Source: Planctomycetota bacterium (lineage in GTDB: Bacteria; Planctomycetota; Phycisphaerae; UBA1845; UTPLA1). From it: 64,000 bases of DNA. Below are positions 25,342 through 35,497 of the stretch, in pieces. How positions within the stretch are numbered: the stretch's first letter is position 1; the number at the start of each line of letters is the position of its first letter. The stretch covers positions 104,291-168,290 of the forward strand of contig JACRIM010000030.1 in NCBI GenBank assembly GCA_016235815.1. Reading direction: 5' to 3'. A program made the translations under genes and the position numbers. The notes below the pieces were generated by a model that saw only the letters and a list, made by a program, of their open reading frames with translations, did not search any database and was not told the origin of the DNA.

Positions 25342-27444
25342 CTACGGCGCTGCCGCCGCAGGTGGAGTTTCGACATTGCGAATCGCCGGCGCGAACTCGC
25401 GCCCGATCGGTTGCTCCGAGCCGCGGTTCTGGTCCATCCATGCCCCGAGACTCGCGGCGTTTTGCTTTGCCATTTCATTGTTCGGATTCGTTTGAATCGC
25501 ACAGACGAAGTTGACCATGGTCAGCCCCAGATAGCCCTTTTCGTACATCGAGATTCCCTGATCGAAAAAAGTCAGGTCATACGGCGGGCCGAACTGCTTC
25601 TCTCGCGGCACGGGTTTGAATGCCTCGCCCTCGTTACCCAGCATCAGCGCGACGAGTTCCGATGCCTTTCGGAGGCGAAGCTTGGGCAATCGCGCCTGCA
25701 ATGCAGCAATTCCCTGCGGCGCATTGCAAAGCAGAATCTTTCCATCGCTCAATTCCGCAAACGCCTGATTCCCCGGCTCGAGCGTGGCGTATTGCCCCTG
25801 AAACAGCAGCCGCGGATGCCCCATGGGAAACACGATGTGGACATTGTCGAGTGCCGCGATGTCCACGCCCATCGCGCGAACGTAATCATCGGTCGCGAGC
25901 TTATCATGCGCCATCACGCGATATTCGCCCTGCGCATTCGATTGTCGCGCCACCGTCCGGTCCGTCAGGCCCACACGGTCCAGCACACGCAGATTCGTGT
26001 AGTAGGGAATCGCCCCGACACAATCGGTCGCAAAGTGCAGATCGGCCGACAACGTCCCTGCATCAATCAACTCACGAATCCACTTGGCCTGCTGCATGGC
26101 CGTGCCAAGAAATCCCTTGTGCTCCTCCTGACGTAGTCCGACAAACTGTCGCGACGCCAGATACACCCGGTCGTTGTAGGACACACAATAGGCCCCGATG
26201 ATCGGCGTCTGAAACACCCACGGGAATCGTGAGGAGTCGATCAACTCCGTGTTGTAATTGTCCCGCGGCATCAGCCCCGGGAAGCCGACGCGATACACCG
26301 TCGGATACCCACGATGCGTCATCTCCGGGATGGCCATGCTCGCGGCCAATCCAACGATGGCCAACGCCGCGGCGGCCCATCGCCCCGCGACCGTGCGACT
26401 CAATTGACACGCCCCGTAGAACATCTGAATGAAAAGGAACGGCAAATACGTATCCAGCACGCGATACTCGAAATGATCGCCGCCGATCGCCGCCACATAA
26501 ATTGCGTGCGGAATAATCGCCGCGGCCAACAGGATCACCACATGCAGCCGCTTCCCATCGCGAAGCGCTAGGACGCCAAGCACGATAAGCGGCAACCAAA
26601 GCACGATGGTGTATTCCAGAAAAAAACATGCGAGATATCGAAACCCCATCTCCCACCACGACTGCCCGCCAACTTTTGCGTAATACGTATTCGGCAGCCA
26701 GTCGTTGTAGTACCACTTGCGAAAGAGTAACTGCCCCCCCACCGGGACCACGAACGCAATCGCTCCGATCAGCAGCGGCCGGACCGACAGCGTCTTCTCC
26801 TTCACCTGCCAGATAATCCGCGCCAACACGATGCAACCGGCATACAACACCCCGTCAGGCCTCGTCAGCGCCCCGGCCGCCAGCCACACCGCGCTCCATG
26901 GGAAGCCCGCTGCGTTGCCGCGCGCCATCGCCTGCATCTCCGATAGGCTGGTCAGCACGGCCCCGACTAGGCAAAGCTCAAAAAGCTTCGTTTCCAACCC
27001 GCTCGTGCACCACATCGCAAAGCTGCGGTTTGCCGCCAAATAGGCCGCCGGCAATAACGCCCAATACGGGCTTGCTCCATCAGGCAGGTGTCGCAGGCAA
27101 TAATGCGTCACCCAAACCACGATCGCGACGCCAAAGAGGATGAGCAAAGGATTGGCCGCGTGCTCCGGCGCAATTCCCATCCATTGCCCCGCCGCGAGAA
27201 TCAGCACCCACAGAAAGTTGGAGTAACCCTCAACGCGCTCAAACCCCGGATTGAAAACCAATCCGTGCCCCTGCGCAAAATTGCGGGCATACCGAAACGA
27301 GATGAACGCGTCGTCGCAAAGGAATGCGTAGCGCCAGATGTGCAGCCCCAGGCCCGCAACGCAAAGTGCGAGCAGTGCCCACAATCCCGCCGGAATGCGT
27401 CGTGACGCCGCTAGCGATGATGACGTGGCTTTTTCCGTCATCAC
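25342..27444 (-). CDS. GT-C membrane glycosyltransferase, AftB-like
   Basis: 700 residues: about eleven membrane helices to residue ~370, then a ~320-residue soluble C-terminal domain. The first loop CDDAFISFRYARNFAQGHGL followed by FERVEGYSNFLW is the DDAxISFRYA motif of arabinofuranosyltransferase-like GT-C proteins (AftB type) and many uncharacterised homologues. The two aspartates are the expected catalytic/metal site. Probably modifies an envelope glycan using a polyprenyl-phosphate sugar. Third GT-C protein of the window, not clustered with other glycan genes. Confidence 0.8.
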   Translation of the reverse strand: MMTEKATSSSLAASRRIPAGLWALLALCVAGLGLHIWRYAFLCDDAFISFRYARNFAQGHGLVFNPGFERVEGYSNFLWVLILAAGQWMGIAPEHAANPLLILFGVAIVVWVTHYCLRHLPDGASPYWALLPAAYLAANRSFAMWCTSGLETKLFELCLVGAVLTSLSEMQAMARGNAAGFPWSAVWLAAGALTRPDGVLYAGCIVLARIIWQVKEKTLSVRPLLIGAIAFVVPVGGQLLFRKWYYNDWLPNTYYAKVGGQSWWEMGFRYLACFFLEYTIVLWLPLIVLGVLALRDGKRLHVVILLAAAIIPHAIYVAAIGGDHFEYRVLDTYLPFLFIQMFYGACQLSRTVAGRWAAAALAIVGLAASMAIPEMTHRGYPTVYRVGFPGLMPRDNYNTELIDSSRFPWVFQTPIIGAYCVSYNDRVYLASRQFVGLRQEEHKGFLGTAMQQAKWIRELIDAGTLSADLHFATDCVGAIPYYTNLRVLDRVGLTDRTVARQSNAQGEYRVMAHDKLATDDYVRAMGVDIAALDNVHIVFPMGHPRLLFQGQYATLEPGNQAFAELSDGKILLCNAPQGIAALQARLPKLRLRKASELVALMLGNEGEAFKPVPREKQFGPPYDLTFFDQGISMYEKGYLGLTMVNFVCAIQTNPNNEMAKQNAASLGAWMDQNRGSEQPIGREFAPAIRNVETPPAAAAP

Positions 27445-27487
27445 TGCATTCTACACAGCCATCGGCCTTCGTTCGACCAAGTTTGTG

Positions 27488-28462
27488 TCATGTCGCTGTC
27501 GGCGGGCGCAGGTGCGGCGGCTTTCCGGGGCGGGTCACCTTCTCCTCATCGTCTCCACCGGGCTTCGCTGATTCCGTTGTGAGCAACAGCGCCTGGGTAA
27601 TCTGATCGCCCACGTGCGACATTCCATCCGGCGTATAGGGGAGCATCATGATGGTCGCCTTGCTACGAGCACCGACCGCCGACACGGTGTCATAGTGCTG
27701 CGTCAGAAGCACCATCTTGGTCGCTTCCTCCGGCGAAATGCCCGCCTCAGCGCACGCATCCACTGATTCCTTCAAACCGCGGGCAATCGCCAGTCGCTGG
27801 CGTGCAATGCCGACACCCTGCAATTCTTTCGCCCGCGCTTCGGCCTCGGCCTCGGCGATCACGCGAATCTTCTTGCCCTCGGCCTCATTTTTCGCGGCTT
27901 CTTTCAAGCGCGCGGTCGCATTGACCTGGTTCATCGCCGCCTTGACCGCCTCATCGGGCTGGATGTCATTGACCAGCGTTTGCAGGATCACAAAGCCGAA
28001 CTCGGCCATCACATGCTTGAGCCGCTCGCCCACCGCCACGGCGATCTTCTCCTTCTCGCCGAACACGTTGTCGATCAGCATTTCGGGAACCAACGCTCGC
28101 ACCGTGTCGAATACATAGGAGCTGATCTGCCGCTCGGGGTTCATCAGCCGATAGTGCGCCGACATCACCGACTCATCATCCTCGCGCACGAAGAACTGCA
28201 CGGCAATGAGCAAATCAACAAAGACGTCGTCCTTGGTCTTGGACTCGATCTTGATTTCCAATTCGCGCACGCGATGCGTGATGATGCCGGCGACCTTGTC
28301 AAAGATCGGAATCTTGAAATTAAGCCCCGGCTGCGCGATGCAGTTGAACTTGCCGAATCGCTCGACGATGGCTCGCGTCTGCTGCTCCACAGTGAAACAC
28401 CCCGAGAGCACCACAACGCCAAGCAGAATGACCAACCCGCCAAACACGATCATCGCACCCAT
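27488..28462 (-). CDS. SPFH/Band 7 (prohibitin-stomatin type) membrane protein
   Basis: 324 residues. One N-terminal membrane segment (MIVFGGLVILLGVVVLSG), the SPFH domain at about 25-200 (AIVERFGKFNCIAQPGLNFK, then IPIFDKV, ELEIKIESKTKDDVFVDL, LVNDIQPDEAVKAAMNQVNA), and an Ala/Glu-rich coiled coil (EAEGKKIRVIAEAEAEARAK). This fits proteins that form large ring-like membrane scaffolds. The C-terminal ~70 residues end Pro-rich and charged. The ATG at 28462 is preferred because it starts at the membrane segment. The zinc-ribbon gene lies 64 bases upstream on the same strand. Confidence 0.88.
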   Translation of the reverse strand: MGAMIVFGGLVILLGVVVLSGCFTVEQQTRAIVERFGKFNCIAQPGLNFKIPIFDKVAGIITHRVRELEIKIESKTKDDVFVDLLIAVQFFVREDDESVMSAHYRLMNPERQISSYVFDTVRALVPEMLIDNVFGEKEKIAVAVGERLKHVMAEFGFVILQTLVNDIQPDEAVKAAMNQVNATARLKEAAKNEAEGKKIRVIAEAEAEARAKELQGVGIARQRLAIARGLKESVDACAEAGISPEEATKMVLLTQHYDTVSAVGARSKATIMMLPYTPDGMSHVGDQITQALLLTTESAKPGGDDEEKVTRPGKPPHLRPPTAT

Positions 28463-28526
28463 GACAAGCTCCCTTTTGCCGCACCAGTTGCGGAAACGCG
28501 TGAATCCTACTCCCTCAAGCCGTCGC

Positions 28527-29021
28527 CTACTCGGCCGACGCCAAGGAGACAATCAGGCGTGATATCTCTTCCGACACCTCATACGTCGGCACCTCGATCC
28601 GCAAGGTCGCGCCACGCGGAAGTTCGACGATCGTCTGTTCCACGCCCCGCAACATGCGGCCCGTCGAGTCGACCCCGACCATCCGCAATGAAACGGATCG
28701 AAGATCGTACCCGGCGTTGAACACGTCCACCGTCACCGGTTCCACGCCCAACGCCGAGCCTTCGCCCTGCCGCCATTGCACATGCAAATCGCACGCATCA
28801 AGACACGCCTCAAAGCCGGCCGGCGACGGCAAGGGGTGCGGGTGTGGCGTACGGCCGGGCCGACCCTGTGGCAAACCAATCAGTGCAAGCGCGGTGCCGC
28901 ATGTGGCGCAATAACGCGCAGTGCCTCGATTCAGCCGCCCGCATCCGGAACACGGCTGCTCCGGCACCAAATGATCCACTCCGGTTCGCATTGCCTTGCC
29001 CGGTAGAACAGCGCGGCCCAT
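28527..29021 (-). CDS. Zinc-ribbon protein with beta-rich domain
   Basis: 164 residues. Two CxxC knuckles, QPCSGCGRLNRG and ARYCATCGTAL (about 24-45), form a zinc ribbon. After a Pro-rich linker the remainder (about 70-164) looks like an immunoglobulin-like beta domain: VEPVTVDVFNAGYDLRSVSL, VELPRGATLRIEVPTYEV. The ATG at 29021 has GGAGG upstream; a longer frame exists but lacks such a site. Its position before the SPFH gene suggests a membrane-surface role, but I do not recognise the family. Confidence 0.75.
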   Translation of the reverse strand: MGRAVLPGKAMRTGVDHLVPEQPCSGCGRLNRGTARYCATCGTALALIGLPQGRPGRTPHPHPLPSPAGFEACLDACDLHVQWRQGEGSALGVEPVTVDVFNAGYDLRSVSLRMVGVDSTGRMLRGVEQTIVELPRGATLRIEVPTYEVSEEISRLIVSLASAE

Positions 29022-29209
29022 CCTACACCTCCACGAATACTGTAAGAAGAGAAACCGCGCCCGGCCACTATAAAGCAGAACAGAATCTATACGCGCGAAG
29101 TGTGGGTGAACAATAGACTTAGTGAGAAGAAACCGGCCCGGCTTGGTCAAAACGAGCGACGTCTGGATCGCCAATGTCGAATCCGCACCCCCAATTAATG
29201 CGCCGTCCC

Positions 29210-30196
29210 TCACACCATCACGGCCTTGGCCCTGCCTTCGACAAAGGCGCCCGACAGGCTGATGGTCGTCCCGGTCTTACCTTCCAGCGCCGAGGGCAGG
29301 TCGGACCAGTCCGTAATGATGGCCCGCGCCGCCGGATTCCGCCGCGCCTGAATGAACTTCACCGCCGCCTCGATCTTCGGCAGCATCGATCCCTCAGCAA
29401 ACTGCCGTTCCGCAATCAATCGCTCAACCTCTGCGATCGACGCCCCCGAAAGCGCCCGTTGCGTCGGCTTGCCGAAATCAAGATACACCTGCTCGACGCC
29501 TGTAATGATCGCCAGCACGTCGGCCCCGACCTCGGCCGCGAGCATCGCGCTCGTCAGATCCTTATCAATAACCGCCTCAACGCCATGCAATTCACCGCGC
29601 GCATTCTCAATCACCGGAATGCCGCCGCCACCGCCGGCAAGCAGCAGCACGCCGGCCTCCACCAAACGCCGAATGACCTCCAATTCCACAATCCGTTTCG
29701 GCACCGGCGATGCCACCACGCGCCGAAACCCACGGCCTGCATCCTCCACAATCACCCATCCGTCCGTCGTACGATGCCGTTCGGCCGCCTCGGCATCGAG
29801 GAACGGACCGATCGGCTTGGTCGGATGCATAAAGGCGGGATCATTCGCATCCACCACCACCGATGTCACAATCGCCGCCACGCTTCGGTCGATTCCGCGA
29901 TGGTGCAATTCATTGTTCAATGTTTGCGCCAGCATGTACCCCATGCCGGCCTGCGTATCGGCGACGGCCAACCCAAGATCTATCGGGTACACACTGCGCG
30001 CCGCGATCTCCACCCGGCGCATGATCGAGCCGACCTGCGGGCCGTTTCCGTGCGTGATGGTCACCTGCCAGCCGCGTTCCACGAGGTCGGCCAGCGGCTT
30101 GGCCATCCGCCGACTGTGCGCGAATTGATCCTGGATATCGCCGGCCGTTCCGGGTGTGACGAGTGCGTTGCCGCCGATCGCGACGACGATTTTCAT
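29210..30196 (-). CDS. arcC: Carbamate kinase
   Basis: 328 residues of the amino-acid kinase fold: VVAIGGNALVTPG start, ITHGNGPQVGSIMRR, LLAGGGGGIPV, VIDKDLTSAMLAAEVGADVL and KIEAAVKFI are diagnostic. It catalyses ATP + carbamate (NH3 + CO2) to carbamoyl phosphate; in fermenters it runs the other way to make ATP from arginine or purine breakdown. No arginine deiminase or ornithine transcarbamylase is adjacent, so its partner pathway cannot be read here. Confidence 0.95.
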   Translation of the reverse strand: MKIVVAIGGNALVTPGTAGDIQDQFAHSRRMAKPLADLVERGWQVTITHGNGPQVGSIMRRVEIAARSVYPIDLGLAVADTQAGMGYMLAQTLNNELHHRGIDRSVAAIVTSVVVDANDPAFMHPTKPIGPFLDAEAAERHRTTDGWVIVEDAGRGFRRVVASPVPKRIVELEVIRRLVEAGVLLLAGGGGGIPVIENARGELHGVEAVIDKDLTSAMLAAEVGADVLAIITGVEQVYLDFGKPTQRALSGASIAEVERLIAERQFAEGSMLPKIEAAVKFIQARRNPAARAIITDWSDLPSALEGKTGTTISLSGAFVEGRAKAVMV

Positions 30197-30308
30197 GACG
30201 GGCCTCCATGCGCGCAGTCCGCAGCATTCCTACGAAATGCCCGCGGACTGAATACCATTGCATTGGATTATAGTGTGAAATCGCGCGCGATGGCCCTGTC
30301 GATCGCGT

Positions 30309-31994
30309 CTACTTGCCCGGAGCCGGCGGCTTGAACTCCAATAGCTTCTTCAGCACTTTGTCCTGGCTGTCCTTCGACAGGAGGCGCTCATACAACGTGC
30401 CGTCCGTCGGATCGGCATAGACCAGCGCCACATCCTTCTTGCCGTCCACGACGCGGTCAAAATCGACATCCACACATGTCGCGCCGGTGGCAAAATCCAG
30501 CTTGCGGCCCTGCGGCTCCTTGCGACCAATTTTGTCGCCGGGGCGCACCGCATACTCCTGCTTGTCAATACCGCGCGCCGACTTGCGAAGCACCAGCACC
30601 GTTGCCTTGCCCGTCGCCTTGTCCGCTTTGGTCAGGTAATAATAAATATCGCTCGGAATCTCGACCGGCCGCGATTCGGGCGACCAATCGCTGAACAACG
30701 TCACCCTCGCGGCATCCCCCGGATTCACCAGTGCCGCCTCATTGCCGGCATAGACGTTGAGAACCTCATACCGCAATCGATAGGTGTACGTATGCCCCGG
30801 CAACCCTGTCAGGTCATGTGCCACGATCGGCATCATCCGATCCGGTGAACGAACCGACGACGACGCCCACGCCTTGCGCGCCTTGGGCAGCTTCGACATG
30901 ATGTCGTCGTGCACCTGTTTCGCCGCCGCGGCGTCCTTCTCCTTCGCGCCGTTCATCGCCACGGCCGCCCGAGCCATGATGAGCGCGGCATCAAGATCCG
31001 GCTGGCGGAATCCGCCCTTTCCGTTCATTGCATCTCGTGCCAACTTCGTCCATTTGCTGACAAGCCGTGAAGCGCGCACGTCCTCCGTCTCAGGCTTTAG
31101 GACATCGTCCGTCGACGGCTTGGGCGACTCATCGATAAACGGAAGCGGCACCAGCGCCATCTTGTCGCCGCCGATACGCCCCGGCAATTCCGGACGGCAC
31201 ACCTGCGAACTCTCACTGTCAAAAACGCGCCGGGCCTTCTGCAAGGCTGACAAATCCGGCCGACCATCCGCGGACACCGGACGCGGAATCGTCGTGTACG
31301 GCAGATACGTATTCACATCCTGCCAGCCGCGCGCCGTGTCGCCCTCATCCTTGCGCTGAAGATGAACTTTGACAATCGTCAGGTATGCCGGCGTCGCATA
31401 ACGCTCGGCAATGAAGTTCGCTTCTTGCTGAACAAGGTCCAACTGCGCCCCGACCGACACCCACGACACCGTCGATGCATTTGGATTGATCAAATCAACG
31501 CTGACTTCCTCACTGCTGCCCAGAAGCGGCTTGTTCTCCGGGAAATTCAGCGTCGAGCGCCCCGACACAACCACCGGAATCGTCGGCGTCACCAATCGCG
31601 CCAGGTTCCGTTTGTCCGCCTTGAGCGAATCAGCGCTGAACGGCAACGGAGGCGGCAGCGCCTGCATGCGCGGCGGCGTCGGACTCACTTTCGCAATTTC
31701 GGGCAATCCCTTCGGCGTCTCGCCAAACCAGTCTCGAAGCAGGACCAGCGGATCATTGGCCGATTCGCCCGGCTTCGTCGGTTTGTCCTCAGTCGGCGAA
31801 AGCGTCAAGACTCGTTTGGCCTTCTCCGTCGCCTCCGAGATCTGCATGGAAAGATCCGAAGGTCCTTTGCCGTCCTCGCCGAAGCGCGAACCGCCGAACG
31901 ACGTCACGGCGGCCGCAACGGCCCCCGCGGCGCAAAGCCCGAGGAACACCTTCTCGATGTGCTTGTCGAAGAAACTGACGTTCTTCTTGGCCAT
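30309..31994 (-). CDS. Pilus-locus inner-membrane protein, 561 aa, unknown
   Basis: Short cytoplasmic start (MAKKNVSFFDKHIEKVFLGL) running into one membrane helix (about 14-32), then ~530 periplasmic residues with no recognised domain. Several Ig-like beta stretches are visible (TPTIPVVVSGRSTLNFPE, TYRLRYEVLNVYAGNEAALV). Third gene of the PilM operon, 38 bases after the previous stop. By position it may take the place of PilP or a similar periplasmic partner of the PilN/PilO-like proteins, but I see no sequence proof. Confidence 0.7.
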   Translation of the reverse strand: MAKKNVSFFDKHIEKVFLGLCAAGAVAAAVTSFGGSRFGEDGKGPSDLSMQISEATEKAKRVLTLSPTEDKPTKPGESANDPLVLLRDWFGETPKGLPEIAKVSPTPPRMQALPPPLPFSADSLKADKRNLARLVTPTIPVVVSGRSTLNFPENKPLLGSSEEVSVDLINPNASTVSWVSVGAQLDLVQQEANFIAERYATPAYLTIVKVHLQRKDEGDTARGWQDVNTYLPYTTIPRPVSADGRPDLSALQKARRVFDSESSQVCRPELPGRIGGDKMALVPLPFIDESPKPSTDDVLKPETEDVRASRLVSKWTKLARDAMNGKGGFRQPDLDAALIMARAAVAMNGAKEKDAAAAKQVHDDIMSKLPKARKAWASSSVRSPDRMMPIVAHDLTGLPGHTYTYRLRYEVLNVYAGNEAALVNPGDAARVTLFSDWSPESRPVEIPSDIYYYLTKADKATGKATVLVLRKSARGIDKQEYAVRPGDKIGRKEPQGRKLDFATGATCVDVDFDRVVDGKKDVALVYADPTDGTLYERLLSKDSQDKVLKKLLEFKPPAPGK

Positions 31995-32032
31995 GAATGC
32001 GATTCCTGTGGTCTATTCGTTTCGTCGGGGAA

Positions 32033-33265
32033 TCAGGGCTTGCCGTCGTCCGCCGCGTTCGCCGTTTTGAGTATCTTCTTCAGTTTTTCTGGGATCCACT
32101 GCTCAAACACCTGCCGAAAGTAAAACGCCTCGATGTCGATGAGCACCTTCACCACCGGCTGTTCGCCGTAGATGTAATCCTCGATCAACGGGTTGGGCTT
32201 CACCGCGTCATAATTCAAATTAATCGGCGTATAGAAGCCGGCCTTGGTGATTCGGTCGAGCAAATCAATCAGCGCTGCCTCCTCGATCACGACTTCGAGT
32301 TGCAACGGCACCTTAAACAGCTTGTCGTCATTGTTGATATTGGTGAACGACGGGGCCCACGCCTTCGGCGGGTTCGAGCCGCCTCCCTTGCCGAGCTTCG
32401 CGTCAATGCCGAAACGCACCAGGTGCTTCACCGGCATGTAGGCCACCCAGAGCTGATCCGTTTTGCCGGCCTTCTCCAGCTCCGCGGCACGCTCCTCGTT
32501 CATCTTCGCGAGGATCGTCACGAAATCCTGCTGAATCCACAGCGACATCTGCGCCTGCCAGATTTCGATGTCCGACGGCACATCCGCGGCGAGAACCTTG
32601 GCCTGTCGCGCCAGCGCATTTGGATTCACATACATCCGGACCGAGCGGGCCACCTTGTCCGCCGCCATTGCCTTGCCCGATTCCTTCAACACCTCCGCCA
32701 GCGTGCGATCCTTCTTCGTTTTCGTGGATGTCGTTTCCGAGGGACCCCACGGACCAAGATCGATGTTGGACGGCCCGCCGCGGCTGCCCTTGATGAGGTC
32801 CTGCTCGCGACGCACCTCTTCGTTAGTCGGCTTGTCACGACCCTTCAGCCGATCCTTCAGTTCGTCAAACGCCTTGCTGTACGCATCTTTGAAATTGATC
32901 GCCTGAGCCTTGGTCGGCTTAGGCAGTACTTTGTCGATCAGCAGATCGCGCGGTTTTCGCACGACCTTACCATCCGGTCCGACTTCGTCGTAATAGGCAT
33001 TGAGCTTCTGCAACGCCAGCGCGCTGTTCATCGCCCGTTCAAAGTCCGCGTTCGCCTGCTCGACCTGTTTCTTCCGCGCTTCAATGATCCGCGCATTCGC
33101 CTTGATGTTCGCGGCGCTCTCGACGTCGCCCTTGAGCTTCACCAGCTTCTGCACGGCCTCCGTCACTTCGCCGCTGGACATATACGCCCAGCCGCCCATG
33201 CCCAGTGAGCCGAGGCAAACGAGGACGAACACCAGAAGCCGCCATTTCGATTTCAAGAATCCCAT
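32033..33265 (-). CDS. PilO/Amuc_1100-like pilus alignment protein
   Basis: 410 residues: one N-terminal membrane helix (WRLLVFVLVCLGSLGMGGWAY) directly after a short basic tail, a coiled coil (about 30-90, charged), and a C-terminal alpha/beta part (about 290-390, VPLQLEVVIEEAALIDLLDR) that reads like the ferredoxin-like fold of PilO proteins. The layout matches the gene next to pilM in Akkermansia (Amuc_1100) as I recall it. It lies 24 bases after pilM on the same strand. It should bridge cytoplasmic PilM to the outer parts of the pilus machine. Confidence 0.7.
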   Translation of the reverse strand: MGFLKSKWRLLVFVLVCLGSLGMGGWAYMSSGEVTEAVQKLVKLKGDVESAANIKANARIIEARKKQVEQANADFERAMNSALALQKLNAYYDEVGPDGKVVRKPRDLLIDKVLPKPTKAQAINFKDAYSKAFDELKDRLKGRDKPTNEEVRREQDLIKGSRGGPSNIDLGPWGPSETTSTKTKKDRTLAEVLKESGKAMAADKVARSVRMYVNPNALARQAKVLAADVPSDIEIWQAQMSLWIQQDFVTILAKMNEERAAELEKAGKTDQLWVAYMPVKHLVRFGIDAKLGKGGGSNPPKAWAPSFTNINNDDKLFKVPLQLEVVIEEAALIDLLDRITKAGFYTPINLNYDAVKPNPLIEDYIYGEQPVVKVLIDIEAFYFRQVFEQWIPEKLKKILKTANAADDGKP

Positions 33266-33289
33266 CGTCGACTACTCCGTGATGCGGCC

Positions 33290-35497
33290 TTACGGCTTCT
33301 TTCCGGCGGGCGGAGGCGCGGGCTGTCCCGGCTTGCCCTTTTCCGGCTCGGCCTTCTTCGGCTTGTATTCCTCGGGGATCATGTTCGCAGGCGTGTCACC
33401 CTTCCGCACCACGATGTAAATCGTGAACCGCTTGTCATCAACCGTGCTCTCGCCGGTCAGCGGGTCGCTCTTCTGGAATCGCTGGCGGAAAGACGCAACG
33501 TCATCACCCGTCGCCGGTCCGCTCGCATCCTCCGGCGGCGGAGCACCGCCACCTCGTCCGCCACGCCCGCCACCCGATGCTTCCTCCGGCGATCCAGACT
33601 CCGGCGTAACCCTTCGACCGCCGCGACCGCTTTGCGGAGCGTCGCCACTGCCGGACTCCGCCGCGCCGCCTGAAGGCAATTCACTCGCAGATACCGGCTT
33701 CGCGCCCTTCTTGTCCACCTTTTCGATCACAACCTGGTCGATGTAAATCCCGCGACTCGGCTCGCGCCCCAGTTTCTGCATGGCCGGCTGGAGCGTCTCT
33801 TCCAGCCACGTCGCCAATTTCGGATTCGCCGATGTGCCGATCACGCGCACATACCAACCCGGCTTCGTCAGCGCAGGCCCTTTCTCGGGCACCGCACCCT
33901 TGATATTCCGCGCCGGGTCCTTCGCATCAAACGCCATGTCCATCTTCTCAATGAACACCTCGCCGCGATCCGGCCGCGGCGCGTTCTTCGCATATTGCAG
34001 ATAATCCGCCGTCGTCTTGATCTCCTTCAACTCCGGCGGCAACACCTCCGCGAAACACCGATGGATCAAATCCACGATGCGCGGAATGAAGACGTTGTTC
34101 TCCGTCAGCTTCGCCATCTTCGTGAACAAGGCCTGATCACCCTTCCTGCCCTTGTCCACTTCCTCAAGCGCCGCTCGCAACTTTGTCGACGCCCCGATCA
34201 CCGCCGCCGCTTTCTTACCGACCGTATCGCCCGTCGGACTGCTCAGGATCCGTTCGGCCTCTTCGGGCGATTTCACCGACACCGGAGGCGGAACATCAGG
34301 CCCGCCGAGAATTGATTCAACCTGTCCCTTTGCCGTGCTGTTTCCGATCCAGATCGACGCCGCCCCGATCGCCAGACACGCCGCCGCCGCGCCGAACCAG
34401 TTGCGCTTCTTTTTCCAAAGCAGCGATTTGCGTACCTCTAGCGGCAGCAGGCTCGATGTCACCGATCCAAGGTCTAGCCCCTGCAACGCCAACCCATACG
34501 CCGCCCCGAAGCTCGCCGCATTCTCCGTGAACGTCGTCGAGTTCTCCGCAACGATCGCGGTCAATCGCTTGAAGCTGCTCAGCTTCACGATCTCCATCTG
34601 CAGGTTCTGTTCGAGAAACTTCTGCAGGCCATACATCTTGAAGGCGTTGCCCATGCCCACGACCTTGTTGATGTGGGCCTCGCGGTGCGTCGAGGTGTAG
34701 AACCCGATCGACCGCTGCACGTCGGAGACAAGATCCGCCAGGATCGGCCGAATCGCCGCGAAAATCTGCTTGCTGTACTTCGAGGTCGCCGCCGTCCGCT
34801 TGAGCTTTTCCGCCTTGCCGAACGGAATCTTGAACGCCGACGAAAGGGCCTCCGTAAACCGGTTGCCACCGATCGGAATCTGCCGCGCCCAGATGCGCGA
34901 GCCTTCCATGATGATCAAATCCGTCGCCAGTGCCCCCATATCCAGCAGCACCACCGACTGCCCCTCGGCCTGCACACCCTCGTATTTCGCCGCGTTATAC
35001 GACGCCATCGGACCGGTCTGCACCAGCATCGGTTCGATGCCGGCCTCCGTGAAATACGAGACGTAATTGCGAATCAACTCTTTGCGAATGGCAAAGATGC
35101 CGACCTCGACGTCCGGCGAATCCTTCTCCTGAAAAATCTGGTAATCCCAGACGACCTCATCCATGTCGAAGGGAATCTGCTGGCTCGCCTCATACTGCAC
35201 CATGTCGGGGATCTTTTTCGCCTCGACCGGCGGCATTTTCGTGAAGCGTGTCAGCGTCTGCTGCCCCGGCACGGCAATGGCCACCCGCGCCCCCTTGAGG
35301 TCATTCCGCTGGGCAAACGTTTGAATGGCTTTGGTGATAAGCGCCGTGGCGTCGGCATCGGCCTGCGAGAGCATGGTCTCGTGCTCGACAAGGTCAAACG
35401 CAAGAGTCTCGACCTGATCCCCCGCCACCTGAATCTTGAGCGCCTTGAGCGAGCACTGACCGACGTCGATGCCCCAAACGGGTGTCTTCGATGCCAT
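33290..35497 (-). CDS. pilM: Type IV pilus assembly protein PilM with C-terminal PilN-like extension
   Basis: 735 residues, about twice normal PilM. Residues 1-360 are the actin-like PilM fold: PVWGIDVGQCSLKALKI (phosphate loop), VAIAVPGQQTLTRFTKMPPV, MVQYEASQQIPF, SVVLLDMGALATDLIIMEG. Then comes a membrane helix (about 385-405, FGAAAACLAIGAASIWIG) and a ~330-residue periplasmic part that includes a Gly/Arg/Ser-rich low-complexity region (about 640-690) and a Pro-rich end. This looks like PilM joined to a PilN-like partner. The ATG at 35497 starts at the family N-terminus. First gene of the three-gene operon. Confidence 0.88.
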   Translation of the reverse strand: MASKTPVWGIDVGQCSLKALKIQVAGDQVETLAFDLVEHETMLSQADADATALITKAIQTFAQRNDLKGARVAIAVPGQQTLTRFTKMPPVEAKKIPDMVQYEASQQIPFDMDEVVWDYQIFQEKDSPDVEVGIFAIRKELIRNYVSYFTEAGIEPMLVQTGPMASYNAAKYEGVQAEGQSVVLLDMGALATDLIIMEGSRIWARQIPIGGNRFTEALSSAFKIPFGKAEKLKRTAATSKYSKQIFAAIRPILADLVSDVQRSIGFYTSTHREAHINKVVGMGNAFKMYGLQKFLEQNLQMEIVKLSSFKRLTAIVAENSTTFTENAASFGAAYGLALQGLDLGSVTSSLLPLEVRKSLLWKKKRNWFGAAAACLAIGAASIWIGNSTAKGQVESILGGPDVPPPVSVKSPEEAERILSSPTGDTVGKKAAAVIGASTKLRAALEEVDKGRKGDQALFTKMAKLTENNVFIPRIVDLIHRCFAEVLPPELKEIKTTADYLQYAKNAPRPDRGEVFIEKMDMAFDAKDPARNIKGAVPEKGPALTKPGWYVRVIGTSANPKLATWLEETLQPAMQKLGREPSRGIYIDQVVIEKVDKKGAKPVSASELPSGGAAESGSGDAPQSGRGGRRVTPESGSPEEASGGGRGGRGGGAPPPEDASGPATGDDVASFRQRFQKSDPLTGESTVDDKRFTIYIVVRKGDTPANMIPEEYKPKKAEPEKGKPGQPAPPPAGKKP

